Shown here: positions 12,267-22,436 of the stretch, in pieces
Layout of the letters: the number at the start of each line of letters is the position of its first letter
How positions within the stretch are numbered: position 1 is the first letter of the stretch
NCBI GenBank assembly: GCA_963682025.1
Contig: OY821522.1
Coordinates: 28,025,454-28,089,453, forward strand
Direction of reading: 5' to 3'
Length of the DNA stretch: 64,000 bases
Source: Cordilura impudica
Taxonomy: Eukaryota; Arthropoda; Insecta; Diptera; Scathophagidae
Translations under genes and position numbers: made by a program
The notes under the pieces: model-generated
Databases searched by the model: none
Seen by the model: the letters and a program-made list of their open reading frames with translations, nothing else
Told to the model about the DNA's origin: nothing

Positions 12267-14492
12267 ATGCTGGAAACAGCCGCTGAAGATAATTATTTCT
12301 ACACAATAAGTCTACATCTACAATATATTAGCAAAATTTTATTCCAGTACAATAATAACAGATTACCATGCATTTTATCGAAAATACTGCTTAGTCGTGA
12401 GCTATTTTGGGTTGAAAAGTTCATTTCTGCAACGTATCAGGAATGTAATCGTTGATTTTAATTTTAAGGATTTATCGAGAACTGGAAATAAAATTGAATG
12501 AAAAATGGTTTGTCAATAAAACTAAAACAACTATACCAGAGGACGTGCAATGGATACTTTCCCTAGGACAAAAACAGGTACTACCGGTAACTGAGTATGA
12601 TTTTCCGATATTTAAATACATAGCTGGGGAAGATTTTATACAAACAATTCAATATAAGGAAAAAGAGGAAATTGCTAGGACACGATTTGCAACGATAATT
12701 GACAACCACTGTAACAAAATGAAGATTGACAACAGGGATAAATTTACACTTAATATTTTGGAAAAGACTAAACGATTTTTGAAAAACAATAACAATATAT
12801 TGATTCTAAACGGCGATAAGGGCAATGTGACGGTGGCAATGGAGAAGAGTGATTATGATATGAGAATGAAACATATTATAGGTGATATGATGACGTATCA
12901 GAGATCGACAAAAGATCCCACAAGTGGTCTCCAATGGACGAATAATGAACTGGTTGAAGAACTTGTTAAGAACAACATTATCACAGAATATGAAAAGAAA
13001 AAGTTTAAGACGGATACTGCCACGGCTCCAAGAATATATGGTCTTCCGAAAATCCACAACGAAGGATATCTTTTACGTCCTATTTGTTCTAGCATAAACG
13101 CCCCATCTAGTCAACTGTGCAAATATATAACCGGGATTTTAAGAAGAATCACAGAAAATTCAATATATAATGTTAAGGATTCAGTGCAATTTAGGAATAA
13201 GATTAGAAACTTGACTTTACAAGAAGACGAGAAATTATGTTCGTTTGATGTTGTGTCTTTGTTTCCTAGTATTCCTGTGGATCTAGCATTAGTTATAATA
13301 GAAGATAGATGGGACGAAATTGCAAATTATACAACTATGACGAAAAGATTATTTCTACGAATTGTGAAATTCTGTATTAAAGATAATAGATATTTTAAAT
13401 ACGACGGAAAAAAAAATATATACCCAGAAAAGAGGTTTACCAATGGGATCACCGGCATCCCCTATAGTTGCTGATATTGTGATGGAAAGGCTTCTGGATA
13501 CAGTTAACAACAACTTGGAAGAAAAACCTAAAATCTTGACGAAATACGTGGATGATATTTTTAGTATAGCTCGGGAAAGTGCAATTGAGGAGATTTTGAC
13601 GAAATTGAATAGTTTTCACCATAGTATTAAGTTTACAGTTGAAAAGGAGTGCAATAACAGATTACCGTATCTTGACACGATGATTATCAGGGAAAATGAC
13701 AATATTAAAATAGATTGGTGTCAAAAACCAACAGCTTCCAGCCGAATTATTAACTTTCATTCAAAACACCCAAAAAGGATAATAATAAATACAGCTAATA
13801 ACCTCATTAAGAGAGTATTAAACATTAGTGATAGAGAATTTCATAAAAATAATATAAATAAAATTAAAAATATATTACATGACAATAATTTCCCTAAGGA
13901 GCTTACGAACAAACTAATAAGAGATTTTAAATATGAAAAGCAAGACTGTCAAAAAGTAACTGAGGACCCAATTATTTACAAATCTTTAACGTACGTCGCT
14001 GGAATTTCCGAAAGATTTGAAAAATCACATCTATTTAATGGTGAAAATATTAGAGTTGCACATAAAACTGACAACAATATGGCTAAACTGTACAGTAAAA
14101 CCAAGGATAAAATACAGACAATGGAAAGATCCAACGTAATATATAAAATTCCATGCAGTGGTGGTGAAAATATGATATGTGATAAAGTCTATGTGGGCAC
14201 TACGAAAAATAAATTGAAGTCACGCATAGCAGGCCACAAATCAGACCAAATATTAATGCGTAACAGTAATACGCAAAAAACTGCACTGACACAACATTGT
14301 GTAGAGAATAAACACTCACCAAATTTTGACGATGTGAGAGTATTACAAAGCGAGAATAATTATAGACGCCGTTACATGTTAGAAATGCTCCACATTATTA
14401 ATACACCAACAACAAAGAGAATGAATTTTAAAGCTGATATTATTAGTTACGCTCAAAGTTACAGATTTTTGATAAACAAAGGCACAGTGTAA
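12267..14492 (+). pseudogene. Penelope-like RT and GIY-YIG endonuclease
   Basis: Three overlapping frames. 12267-12455 is an N-terminal block. 12452-13474 holds the pre-RT region and RT motifs (GDKGNVTVAM, PRIYGLPKIHN, RPICSSINAPS, CSFDVVSLFPSIP with the motif A aspartate). 13443-14492 continues with GLPMGSPASPIVADIVMERL and YVDDIFSIA (motif C), then a linker and a GIY-YIG nuclease (KVYVGTTKNKLKSRIAGH at about 14187-14240), preceded by spaced cysteines (IPCSGGENMICDK). The MGSP..ADIVM and GIY-YIG pairing is diagnostic of Penelope-like elements. The two main frames are separated by one frameshift in the A9 run near 13411; the N-terminal block also changes frame near 12450. Otherwise no stops are seen, so inactivation looks recent. 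Confidence 0.85.
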
Positions 14493-14711
14493 TAATTAGT
14501 TTTAAGTTTATTTCAGTGCAATAACAGATGACAATGTGTAAGCAACTATAGCTTAAAATATTTAGTTTTTTTTTCATGTAAACATTCACTGTAAGTTTTT
14601 GTATTCATGTTAAAAGTATTGTAATAATTATTGTTGTTATGTTGTCTTATTGTTATTTATACTACATATACTTAAGTTATTGTTTTTTGTTAAAAATTTT
14701 AGGGAATAATC

Positions 14712-14740
14712 CTGATGATGATACTCAAATAGTATCGAAA
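14712..14740 (+). ncRNA. Hammerhead ribozyme-like core (candidate)
   Basis: CTGATGA (14712-14718), one T, then a perfect 6 bp stem GATACT/AGTATC (14720-14725 and 14731-14736) with loop CAAAT, then GAAA (14737-14740). This is the order of the hammerhead conserved core and stem II. Penelope-like elements are known to carry hammerhead motifs. The second Penelope fragment has the same layout with a different stem (41141-41169). Stems I and III and the cleavage site were not established. Confidence 0.45.
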
Positions 14741-14850
14741 TATCGATTAAATAAGGAGAATATTTATATAATAAAAATCATTGACCTCGAGCTCAACCAT
14801 ATGAAGTTTTATTATAATGGAATATTTTATAAACTAAGATAAAACTGATG

Positions 14851-15239
14851 CATGTAAAATAATACAAGCTATGGATAAAAATAATGATGAATTACGAATA
14901 GAGGAAAATTAGTATGGCTAGCCAAATATTGGAAATTGATAGGCATGCCAGGAACCGCTACTAGGGAAGTTATAATTAGCGAGCCACTCATAGAAGAATC
15001 TGTTAGAGCATTGAGGTAGTCAGAAAAATATTTAAATAGAAATAAACAATAAAAAGAAAAAAAAATATATAAAATAAATAGCGAAAGAAAATGGGGGGTC
15101 GTCAAAAATAGAGAATCCCAATGCAAATTTTATTAACGAGGTAGAAATAAAAGACTAAATCGACTTAAAATTAATTGAGTGTTGTTTAATAATAATAACC
15201 GTACTGATTAGCTTAAATTTTGCATTACATATTTATGCC
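14851..15239 (+). other. Spacer, possibly 5' part of 412-like element 1
   Basis: AT-rich with several stops in every frame. A short run reads GMPGTATREVIISEPLIEES, which may be decayed coding sequence. No LTR or primer-binding site was recognised. Confidence 0.35.
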
Positions 15240-16440
15240 TTAAACACCAAGAAACTCAAAAAGAAATATTTGAGCAGGGCCAACGACTTAAAGAAAATTT
15301 AAATAATTTTCCCATGGATTGGCAAGAAATAATTCGGAAGGTGAGACTAATCAAAGAGGAGTTTGACAAATCTTATAAATGTTTAAATATATATACAAGT
15401 ACAAAAGAGGAAACAATAATAAAACGTATTAGGATCTTATGCGAAAAGTTAGAACAAATCAGGGTTTTGCTAAATGCAAATTATAGCAGACTAACGACAC
15501 CACATAGGACAGCTGCTGAAAGATTTTTCTTAGACGTCAAGACTTAAAACCTGATTATATCGTCAAAGAAGGGTCTTAAGGTAAAATTACCAGATAACTA
15601 CATGAGGAGGTAAAATGCTTGATAGAAACTGAAAATTCAGAGACTATTGGAACTTCTTTGGAAAGTACAGAAGTAAAAATGACACAAACGGTCGTTGATT
15701 TTCTAAACACTTTGAAGCTGTGCTGATCATAGAATTTGATGGAAAACCAAAAAATTTGCGTTCTTTATAGACTCATTACAGTTAATAGAATCCATCAAAG
15801 GTAACCACCAGTCTATCGAAGTCTCTTTAATAAAAGTAAAGTTAAAAGGAAGTGCAAGAAATTTAATAGGTAATGAACAAACCATTACTGAGATAATACA
15901 TAAACTAAAAAACTCGGTAAAGGGCGAGCCGGTTGAGGTATTGACAGCGAAAATAATGAATACCCGATAAAACTGCAAATAATTATTGCAGTGAAATAGA
16001 GAATATAACAAAGTCATTAGAAAATGCCTATTTATCCGATGGTTTCCCATGCGAATTGGCAGGTATATATTCAACACAGGTTGCAATTAAGGCACTAACC
16101 AAAAATTGCACCATTGATAAAGTTAGACTTATCATGGAAGCAGGCCAATTCAGTAACATGAATGAGGCCGTTGGCAAATTCATAAACAGTTGCACTGAAG
16201 CAACAGGGCAACAAAATGCCGTATTATATTTCGGGCAGAAGTATAACCGAAATAATAACTACAGACAATACCGTGGAAGGTACAATTAACCATAGTTATA
16301 ATTAATAATAGTAATAACAGTAACAACGGCAGACTCCAACAAAGACCTACTCATAACAGAGGTCAACAAAATCAGAACCACAGACGTAACAGAAATTACG
16401 TCAGAGCAGCAGAGTCACATGAAAATGATTTGGAAAACTG
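15240..16440 (+). pseudogene. gag: gag of 412/mdg1-like gypsy element 1
   Basis: Decayed gag spread over several frames: 15314-15547, a block near 15727-15965 that reads FAFFIDSLQLIESIKGN and VKLKGSARNLIG, and 16056-16289, which reads IMEAGQFSNMNEAVGKFI and ends in a YNRNNNYRQYRGRYN tail. An Asn/Gln/Arg-rich tail continues to about 16435. The middle blocks are typical of gypsy gag capsid regions. Assignment to the 412/mdg1 lineage rests on the pol that follows. No zinc knuckle is visible in what remains. Multiple stops and shifts. Confidence 0.6.
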
Positions 16441-16559
16441 CTAAAAATCCTCTGAGATATATCATAATAACAATACTAACTACATATACAACCTTAACCT
16501 CAGCTTAAGTTTTTATGTTAATATAAAAATTAACGACACGAACAACACGGTAACACTGT

Positions 16560-18663
16560 TGGTAGATACAGGTTATAAAAACTAAACATTTCTATCAAAC
16601 ACAAATTAACGGAAACAGAACAACCAATTGAGTGGAATAGGACAGGGTAAAGTCCATCCAATATGTAATGTATTTATCGACCTAAAATTTAGAGATTTCT
16701 TGATACCACATGATTTCCAAGTAGTACAAAATAACTTTCCAATAACTTGCCACGGTATCCTTGGAACGTATTTTTTTAAGAAGTATAAATGTATACTGGA
16801 TTTCAATGGGGACCATGATTACCTCGTACTACGACCACCCAATCTGTCGCATGTAATAGAAATTCCACTTACGAACGACTTCAATGGAATAACACTCCCA
16901 CCAAGGTCAGAAGTGATTCGTCAAATCAGGTTTCCGGAGCTTGAAGACGAAGTACTAATACCAAATCAAGAAGTGGTACCAGGTGTCTTTGTATCAAATA
17001 CACTGGTAAAATCAAGTAACGCATTGGTTCGTTTTTTAAATACCACACATAAAATAGCAACAATTAAGCAAAATAGCATAAAAACCGAGAAAATGTCTGA
17101 CTATGAAGTAGTGAAACAAAAACCACATAAAAATAGCCAAAGAAAATCGGAAGTTCTGGACCTTTTGAAGGGAAGCTTTCCTGGACAGTTAAGGACAATT
17201 TTAACTAAGCATTGTTTGGAATACAATGATATTTTTGGATTAGGGACTGAAGCAATTACTACCAACAATTTCTATGAACAAAAACTGCGTGTAAAAGATA
17301 ATCAACCAACGTACATTAAAAATTATCGCATACCAGAATCTCATAAGGAGGAAATAAACACACATGTTGAAAAACTAATAGATGACAAGATAATCGAACC
17401 ATCATTTTCGGAATACAATAGCCCAATTCTGTTGGTACCAAAGACATCACTTCCCGCATCAGATGAAAAAAGATGGCGTTTGGTGATAGATTATAGGTAG
17501 ATAAATAAAAAACTAATATCAGATAAATTCCCATTGCATAGAATAGACGATATTCTAGAGCAACTGGGTAGAGCAAAATATTTTTCTTGTTTGGACTTGA
17601 TGTCCGGGTTTCACCAAATTGATTTGGACGTCATTTTCAACAAACAATGGTTCATACAGGTTTACTAGACTACCATATGGCTTAAAAATAATACCGAATT
17701 CATTCCATTCAGTGGTCTGAAGCCGAATCAAGCATTCCTATATATGGATGACTTGGTTGTATTGGGATGTTCTGAAAAACATATGTTTTCAAATTTGAAG
17801 GATGTATTCGATCTTTGCCGTAAACACAATCTTAAATTACACCCCCAAAAATGTTCATTGTTTGTGAGAGAGGTAACCTACCTTGGCCACAAATGTACTG
17901 ATAGAGGAATATTACTCGATGACAGTAAATATTCGGTGATCGAAAATTACCCGACGCCTATGCGCGATTTGTTAGAAACTTCTCTGAATATTCCAGACAA
18001 CTTACAAGGCTATCCAAAAAGGGAGTACCATTTGAGTGGACAAAAGATTGTGAGTGCGCGTTTAAATACTTAAAGAAGGCATTAATGAGCCCAAAATTGC
18101 TTCAGTACCCGGACTTTACGAAGGAAATTTGCATAACAACAGATGCGAGTAAGCACGCTTGTGGTGCTGTTTTAACACAGGAACATGAAGGTAGACACAT
18201 ACCTGTGGCCTATGCATCTAAAACTTTCACTAAAGGCGAAAGCAACAAATCGACCATTGAAAAGGAATTAACTGCCATACACTGGGCTGTCACACATTTC
18301 AGGCCATATGTATATGGAAACATTTTTTGGTCCGAACCGATCATAGACCACTTTCATACGTGTTCTCCATTTAAGATCCAAGTTCTAAGCTAACGAGAAT
18401 GAGACTCGATCTGGAGGAATCTGATTTCATAGTAGAATATCTCAGGGGAAAAGATAATTATGCTGCCGACGCACTGTCGCGTATTACAATAAGTGACTTA
18501 AAAGATATGAACGACAAGATTTCATCCGTTTTAAGGGTCACGACAAGATCGATGACTAATGAAGTGAGAATTAGGAAGCCAGTAGTAAATCAGCAAAATA
18601 TTAATAACAATAATGAGCCCAAGGTATATAAATTAAGAAAACGTTATGCTTCCTTTTTAAAAA
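16560..18663 (+). pseudogene. pol: pol of 412/mdg1-like gypsy element 1
   Basis: Protease start LLVDTG at about 16557-16575, where the residue after DTG is Tyr rather than the usual Ala/Ser. A long frame 16628-17500 follows, with ITLPPRSEVIRQIRF, TTNNFYEQKL and the start of RT (IKNYRIPESHKEEIN, YNSPILLVPK, RWRLVIDYR). It has an in-frame stop at 17498-17500, then FSCLDLMSGFHQIDLD, deletions near 17625 and 17705, AFLYMDDLVVLG (motif C, 17744 on), RNase H (ITTDASKHACGAVLTQE) and the ADALSRI block. The integrase is absent: at 18663/18664 the sequence meets the LTR of the opposite-strand element R. The PPRSE and TTNNFY motifs match the second 412-like element at 63 kb. Confidence 0.8.
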
Positions 18664-18946
18664 AATTATTGTTGTGTGTTTTGTTAGAACACACAACGTC
18701 TCTATTGTTTCACGTTAAATTACCGAGTAATGTTTAAACTTAAATTACCCTAATTAATAACCGCATGTTTTTGCTTAGCTTCAACAAAACACCACCTTAA
18801 TCGACTGGCTCGTGTACGTCGCAGACGTGGCATGTGAACAAGCTGCGTTGCGGAATGTGTCTCAAATATCTCAGACACCACGTCAGCTTTGTGAACGTGT
18901 GAATTTCTTTTTTATTTTTTTATTTTAAATGTTTCTCGTGTTAACT
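18664..18946 (-). repeat. Probable 3' LTR of element R
   Basis: On the minus strand it starts AGTTAACACG directly after env and a purine-rich GAGCAGGGAGG, and ends ACAATAATT: the AGTTA...AATT form of errantivirus LTRs. Its length (283 bp) is like that of the E3 LTRs (about 275 bp). No partner LTR is present in the window, so the limits are inferred. Confidence 0.6.
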
Positions 18947-20370
18947 CCTCCCTGCTCGAATGCAATCGTCCTCTCTGTGTCTTGTACCTTTTCTACTTGT
19001 TCTAGTGAAATTGTTTCTGTTTCTGACCTCTTTTTTTCTGTTTTTGTTGGTAGCCAAATGGTGATGACTAGGGCTGAAATTATGGTAATTGTACATGATG
19101 TTATCAGCAGGTAATTCTTGGTTTCCAGTAGTTAAAATCTCTCAAAATTTCCCATATTGATCTTATGGAGTTTGTCTAGGGATAGAACTTCTTCCGTTTT
19201 TGCGTTACTTGCTTTTGGTTGTAGAGAGGCTGGGAGAGGTTTGCTGCCCCTTACTTCTTTGGAGAAATATTCACGATCATCGATTATTATTGTTTTGTTG
19301 TAATATTTAAGTAGGTAAGTCCCATTTAAATTTATTTCTTCATTGTTCACACTGATTTTGCCGTTATATTGATTTAATAATAGAATATCACTTCCGATTT
19401 CCTCTATGGTGGGTATGTATTCGTTGTTTACCTGGGTGCAGTTCCCTATCTTGTTCTTAAATAGGTTTGTTAGACAATAATCTTCTCTTAATTTTATTAA
19501 TTTATCTCTATTACGTATGGTTACATCATTATATTTTTTGCATTTATCTTTAATAGCGAATAAAACATTATTACAATTCAAAATTTTATCAAATTCAATT
19601 TTATCAATTAAATGCCCAATTTCTACTGCTAAATACATTTTGCAGACATCATTTTGAGTGATTGGAATACTTAAAATGTACAGAATTTCTTTAATATTGG
19701 AAACGATTTTTACATTTCCGAATGATAATAGCTCATCTACGTTAAATAATGGTAAATTATAATTAGTCAGAACATCATTAATTTCGGTTTTTGGTAAAAT
19801 AAATGAATTTAAAATATTAACTTTGGCCCAATGGATGGCATATTCTATGTTCTGTAATTCTTTTTCTATCAAAATCAATTTGTGTTCTTATTTACTTGCT
19901 CACTCGTTATTCCAATCTTCCCTTTTCACTTTTAATATTTCGTTAGTAATATTCGATATTTCTTGTATTCTGTCAATAGTCATTTCATTTATTACCATTT
20001 GTCTATTATTAGTTTCTAAAAAATTTCCGATCTTTTGATTAAGGATTTTCCATGACTGTCTGGAGTTCCGGCAATCCATTTCCATGCATTGCCTATAAAA
20101 TCTATTGATCTCTTCTTTCTACCTGGACATAGGCGTTTAAAAAGACTTTCTATATCAATGATTTGTTGCGTTAACAACGGACGGATCAGATGTTTAAATG
20201 TAATATTCGTATTCAGAATTGTTTCAAGTTCTTCTGATAAGGCTTGATATTGTTCGAGATTTATTGAGTGTATAAATTTAAATGTGCCATTCTGTCTCCT
20301 TGCGATACCATTCTGAATGGTTATCAATCTAGAGTTGGAGTAGTCTATAATGTTGAAATCTGCTAACGCG
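18947..20370 (-). pseudogene. env: env of element R (errantivirus envelope, broken)
   Basis: Minus-strand remains of an errantivirus envelope glycoprotein. An N-terminal block at 20016-20370 carries ITIQNGIARRQNGTFKFIH and a basic cleavage site CPGRKKR followed by SIDFIGNAWKWIAGTPD, the furin site and start of the fusion subunit. A frame change near 20020-20085 leads to the coiled-coil-like middle and then the C-terminal half (19878-19132). An in-frame stop at 19129-19131 precedes the transmembrane segment (TITIISALVITIWLP), which is still readable at about 19055-19105. The first ~13 bases of this exon lie across E2 at 27478-27490, next to a splice acceptor-like site. Such proteins resemble baculovirus F fusion proteins. 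Non-functional. Confidence 0.75.
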
Positions 20371-21003
20371 AGTTAGCGACGCTCATGCATAAACATGTTT
20401 ATAAACATATACATGTTGTTTCCCTAATATTCTATTAAGACAACAAGTAAATTTCCATAGATGATAAGAGGGTAATTAGTAACTAGACATATCATAAACA
20501 ACAATTTATGTAAACACACTTAAACAACCCTAATTAAATATTGTATCTAAACTACTGAGCAAAGGAATAAGATAAAAAGGGTCAAACAAATATCATAAAT
20601 ATACAAATATTGTAAAGATCATAAAATATCATAAATATACAAATATTGTAAAGATCATAAAATATCATAAATATACAAAATATTGTAAAGATCATAATAT
20701 ATCATAAATATACAAATATTGTAAAGATCATAAAATATCATAAATATACAAATATTGTTAAAAATCATAAAATATCATAAATATTGTAAGCATATGTACA
20801 AAACATGTTCTTTATCTCTTTGTTCCAAAATATCCATTAAGACAAAGGAAATATTATTTGTAACAAATTAGTATTTAAAAAGATATTTTTTGGAATTTGG
20901 GAGAGTTAGTTAAGATTTAGCATAAAATATAAATAAAAATAAAAGTCGCGTAGCCGACCAAAAAATTATATTTTTTATTTAACGTGAAACGTGGAAATTA
21001 ATT
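20371..21003 (+). repeat. E2 5' LTR
   Basis: Begins AGTTAGCGACGCTCATGC and ends GAAATTAATT. Nearly identical to the 3' LTR apart from scattered substitutions and a stretch of about 27 bp found only in the 3' copy. Contains a 36 bp tandem repeat array, and AATAAA-type polyadenylation signals near 20932-20942. Confidence 0.9.
20591..20790 (+). repeat. 36 bp tandem repeats inside E2 LTR
   Basis: Units beginning TATCATAAATATACAAATAT start at about 20591, 20627, 20663, 20700, 20736 and 20773, so the period is 36-37 bp with about 5.5 units. The same array lies in the 3' LTR at about 27037-27236. Position in U3 suggests regulatory binding sites, as inference. Confidence 0.85.
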
Positions 21004-21018
21004 GGCGATCCTGCCAGG
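21003..21018 (+). promoter_or_regulatory. E2 primer-binding site
   Basis: TGGCGATCCTGCCAGG follows the 5' LTR immediately. A TGG start fits pairing to a tRNA 3' CCA end; which tRNA was not determined. Confidence 0.7.
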
Positions 21019-21200
21019 AGCAACATATACATTGTTGTTTCAGCGAGACGGACCATCGGAATCCTTGTCGCAGCAAGGACATATAAATCTTCATAGAAGA
21101 AAAAATAAAAAATTCTCCATAGAAGAGGATATAATTTAAACAAAGTACTCAGTAAAAATCTACATATGTGAATAATTTTTTTTAATAAGGTCGTGCATAG

Positions 21201-22424
21201 ATGTCAAAAAGAAGATCTATATTTGATAAATTACGCACCTTAGAGCATACAAATGAAACGACTATGTCAAATAACGTAGAAATCGAAATGCTTACACAGC
21301 AAATGGCGGCATTACAAGCCATGATGCAGACAATGATACAGCAACATACAACGGAAGTTAATGCACTGAAACATCAAATACAACAGGTAGGAGTAAACCC
21401 TCTTATAAACCAACCTCGACCCGCATCACTGGAAGCAATAGAAACAAGAATTACAAACCCCAATGAAGTCAAGTTAGAAGTTTTTAAATCACTCCCTATA
21501 TTTGATGGTGAAATCACAAAATACCGAGTATGGAGAGAGGATACATCTCGTATGATAGATAGCATAGAGCCTCTCAAGGGCACAAGTATCTATTCACAAG
21601 CATTACAAATAGTCAAGACAAAAATACAAGGAGCAGCAGCGCAGGTCTTGGCAAATCATGGCACTATATTCAATTTTGATGCCATTAGAAATAGACTCGA
21701 CTACACCTATGCAGATACACGTCCCCTGTACGTTTTGCAGGAGGAAATGAAAAGGTGTTATCAGGGAAGAAAAACCCTAGAAGAATTCCATGATGAAATA
21801 AATAAAAGCTTGAGCCTGATAATTTCAAAAATATCGATGTCCGGATATGGACAAGAAGCCGTAAGTGCAATGACAGATCAAGCCAAACAAGATTCCGTCA
21901 GAGTATTTATAACGGGAGTTAACAATACGGTTGTACAATCCACGTTATATGCAAACGCTCCAGAAAATTTAGAGCATGCATACACTATTGCACGCACCAT
22001 TGAGCATGAGAGTAGACATCAGAACTTGAAGCTGTCATATGAATCTAAACATCCGCAGAAGACGCACGAAGCACAGAGACAACAGTTCCAGTCAACTCAG
22101 AAGTATCCACCACGGCAACAATTTTCCCAACAACAGTTTTTCCAACAACCACGGCAACAGTTCTCAACAAAACAACATTTCAACAAATTCCAACCACGAC
22201 CAGAGCACATGGATGTAAGTTCCGGCAACACAATCCAGCGACAACCCACATACTTTAACTCAAATCATCAATACAACAATCAACCATGGAAACGACAACG
22301 TGAGCCCAGCGGAAATTTCCAACAGAACAAACTAATGAGAAATAACATCACCACTGAAGATGATACTAGCAGCATCATTGTAGAACCAGGCACTGTAAAT
22401 AAACTAGTTGTTAAGAATCTATAA
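21201..22424 (+). CDS. gag: E2 gag polyprotein (407 aa, intact)
   Basis: Structural protein that would form the intracellular core particle. The ATG at 21201 opens a 407-residue frame. An N-terminal coiled-coil-prone, Gln/Met-rich stretch (about 20-65) precedes a capsid-like region with FKSLPIFDGEITKYRVW and LEEFHDEINKSLSLIISKIS. A Gln/Pro-rich, basic tail (about 275-350) with PRQQFSQQQFFQQPRQQF follows, then PEHMDVSS, the counterpart of the PEPMDVD motif of other errantivirus gag proteins (E3 here has it). There is no CCHC zinc knuckle, as in the 17.6/297 group. Stop at 22422-22424; pol begins 12 bases on in another frame, so frameshifting would be needed. No internal lesion is seen. Confidence 0.85.
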   Translation: MSKRRSIFDKLRTLEHTNETTMSNNVEIEMLTQQMAALQAMMQTMIQQHTTEVNALKHQIQQVGVNPLINQPRPASLEAIETRITNPNEVKLEVFKSLPIFDGEITKYRVWREDTSRMIDSIEPLKGTSIYSQALQIVKTKIQGAAAQVLANHGTIFNFDAIRNRLDYTYADTRPLYVLQEEMKRCYQGRKTLEEFHDEINKSLSLIISKISMSGYGQEAVSAMTDQAKQDSVRVFITGVNNTVVQSTLYANAPENLEHAYTIARTIEHESRHQNLKLSYESKHPQKTHEAQRQQFQSTQKYPPRQQFSQQQFFQQPRQQFSTKQHFNKFQPRPEHMDVSSGNTIQRQPTYFNSNHQYNNQPWKRQREPSGNFQQNKLMRNNITTEDDTSSIIVEPGTVNKLVVKNL

Positions 22425-22436
22425 CTAAAAAACGGG

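Larger units (their letters stand above)
12243..14850 (+). mobile_element. Penelope-like element, nearly full length
   Basis: About 2.6 kb, close to the usual length of an insect Penelope-like element without terminal repeats. It holds one RT plus GIY-YIG reading frame and an AT-rich 3' region with a hammerhead-like motif at 14712-14740. It abuts repeat D on the left; the right limit is judged only by loss of recognisable sequence. Confidence 0.8.

Noticed and set aside
18661..18737. Last 25 codons of the RNase H-end frame of 412-like element 1
   Set aside because: They read through into the LTR of the opposite-strand element R, so they are not part of the protein.
20591..20790. CRISPR-like regular repeats
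   Set aside because: The repeats are directly contiguous without unique spacers and lie in an LTR of a eukaryotic retroelement.
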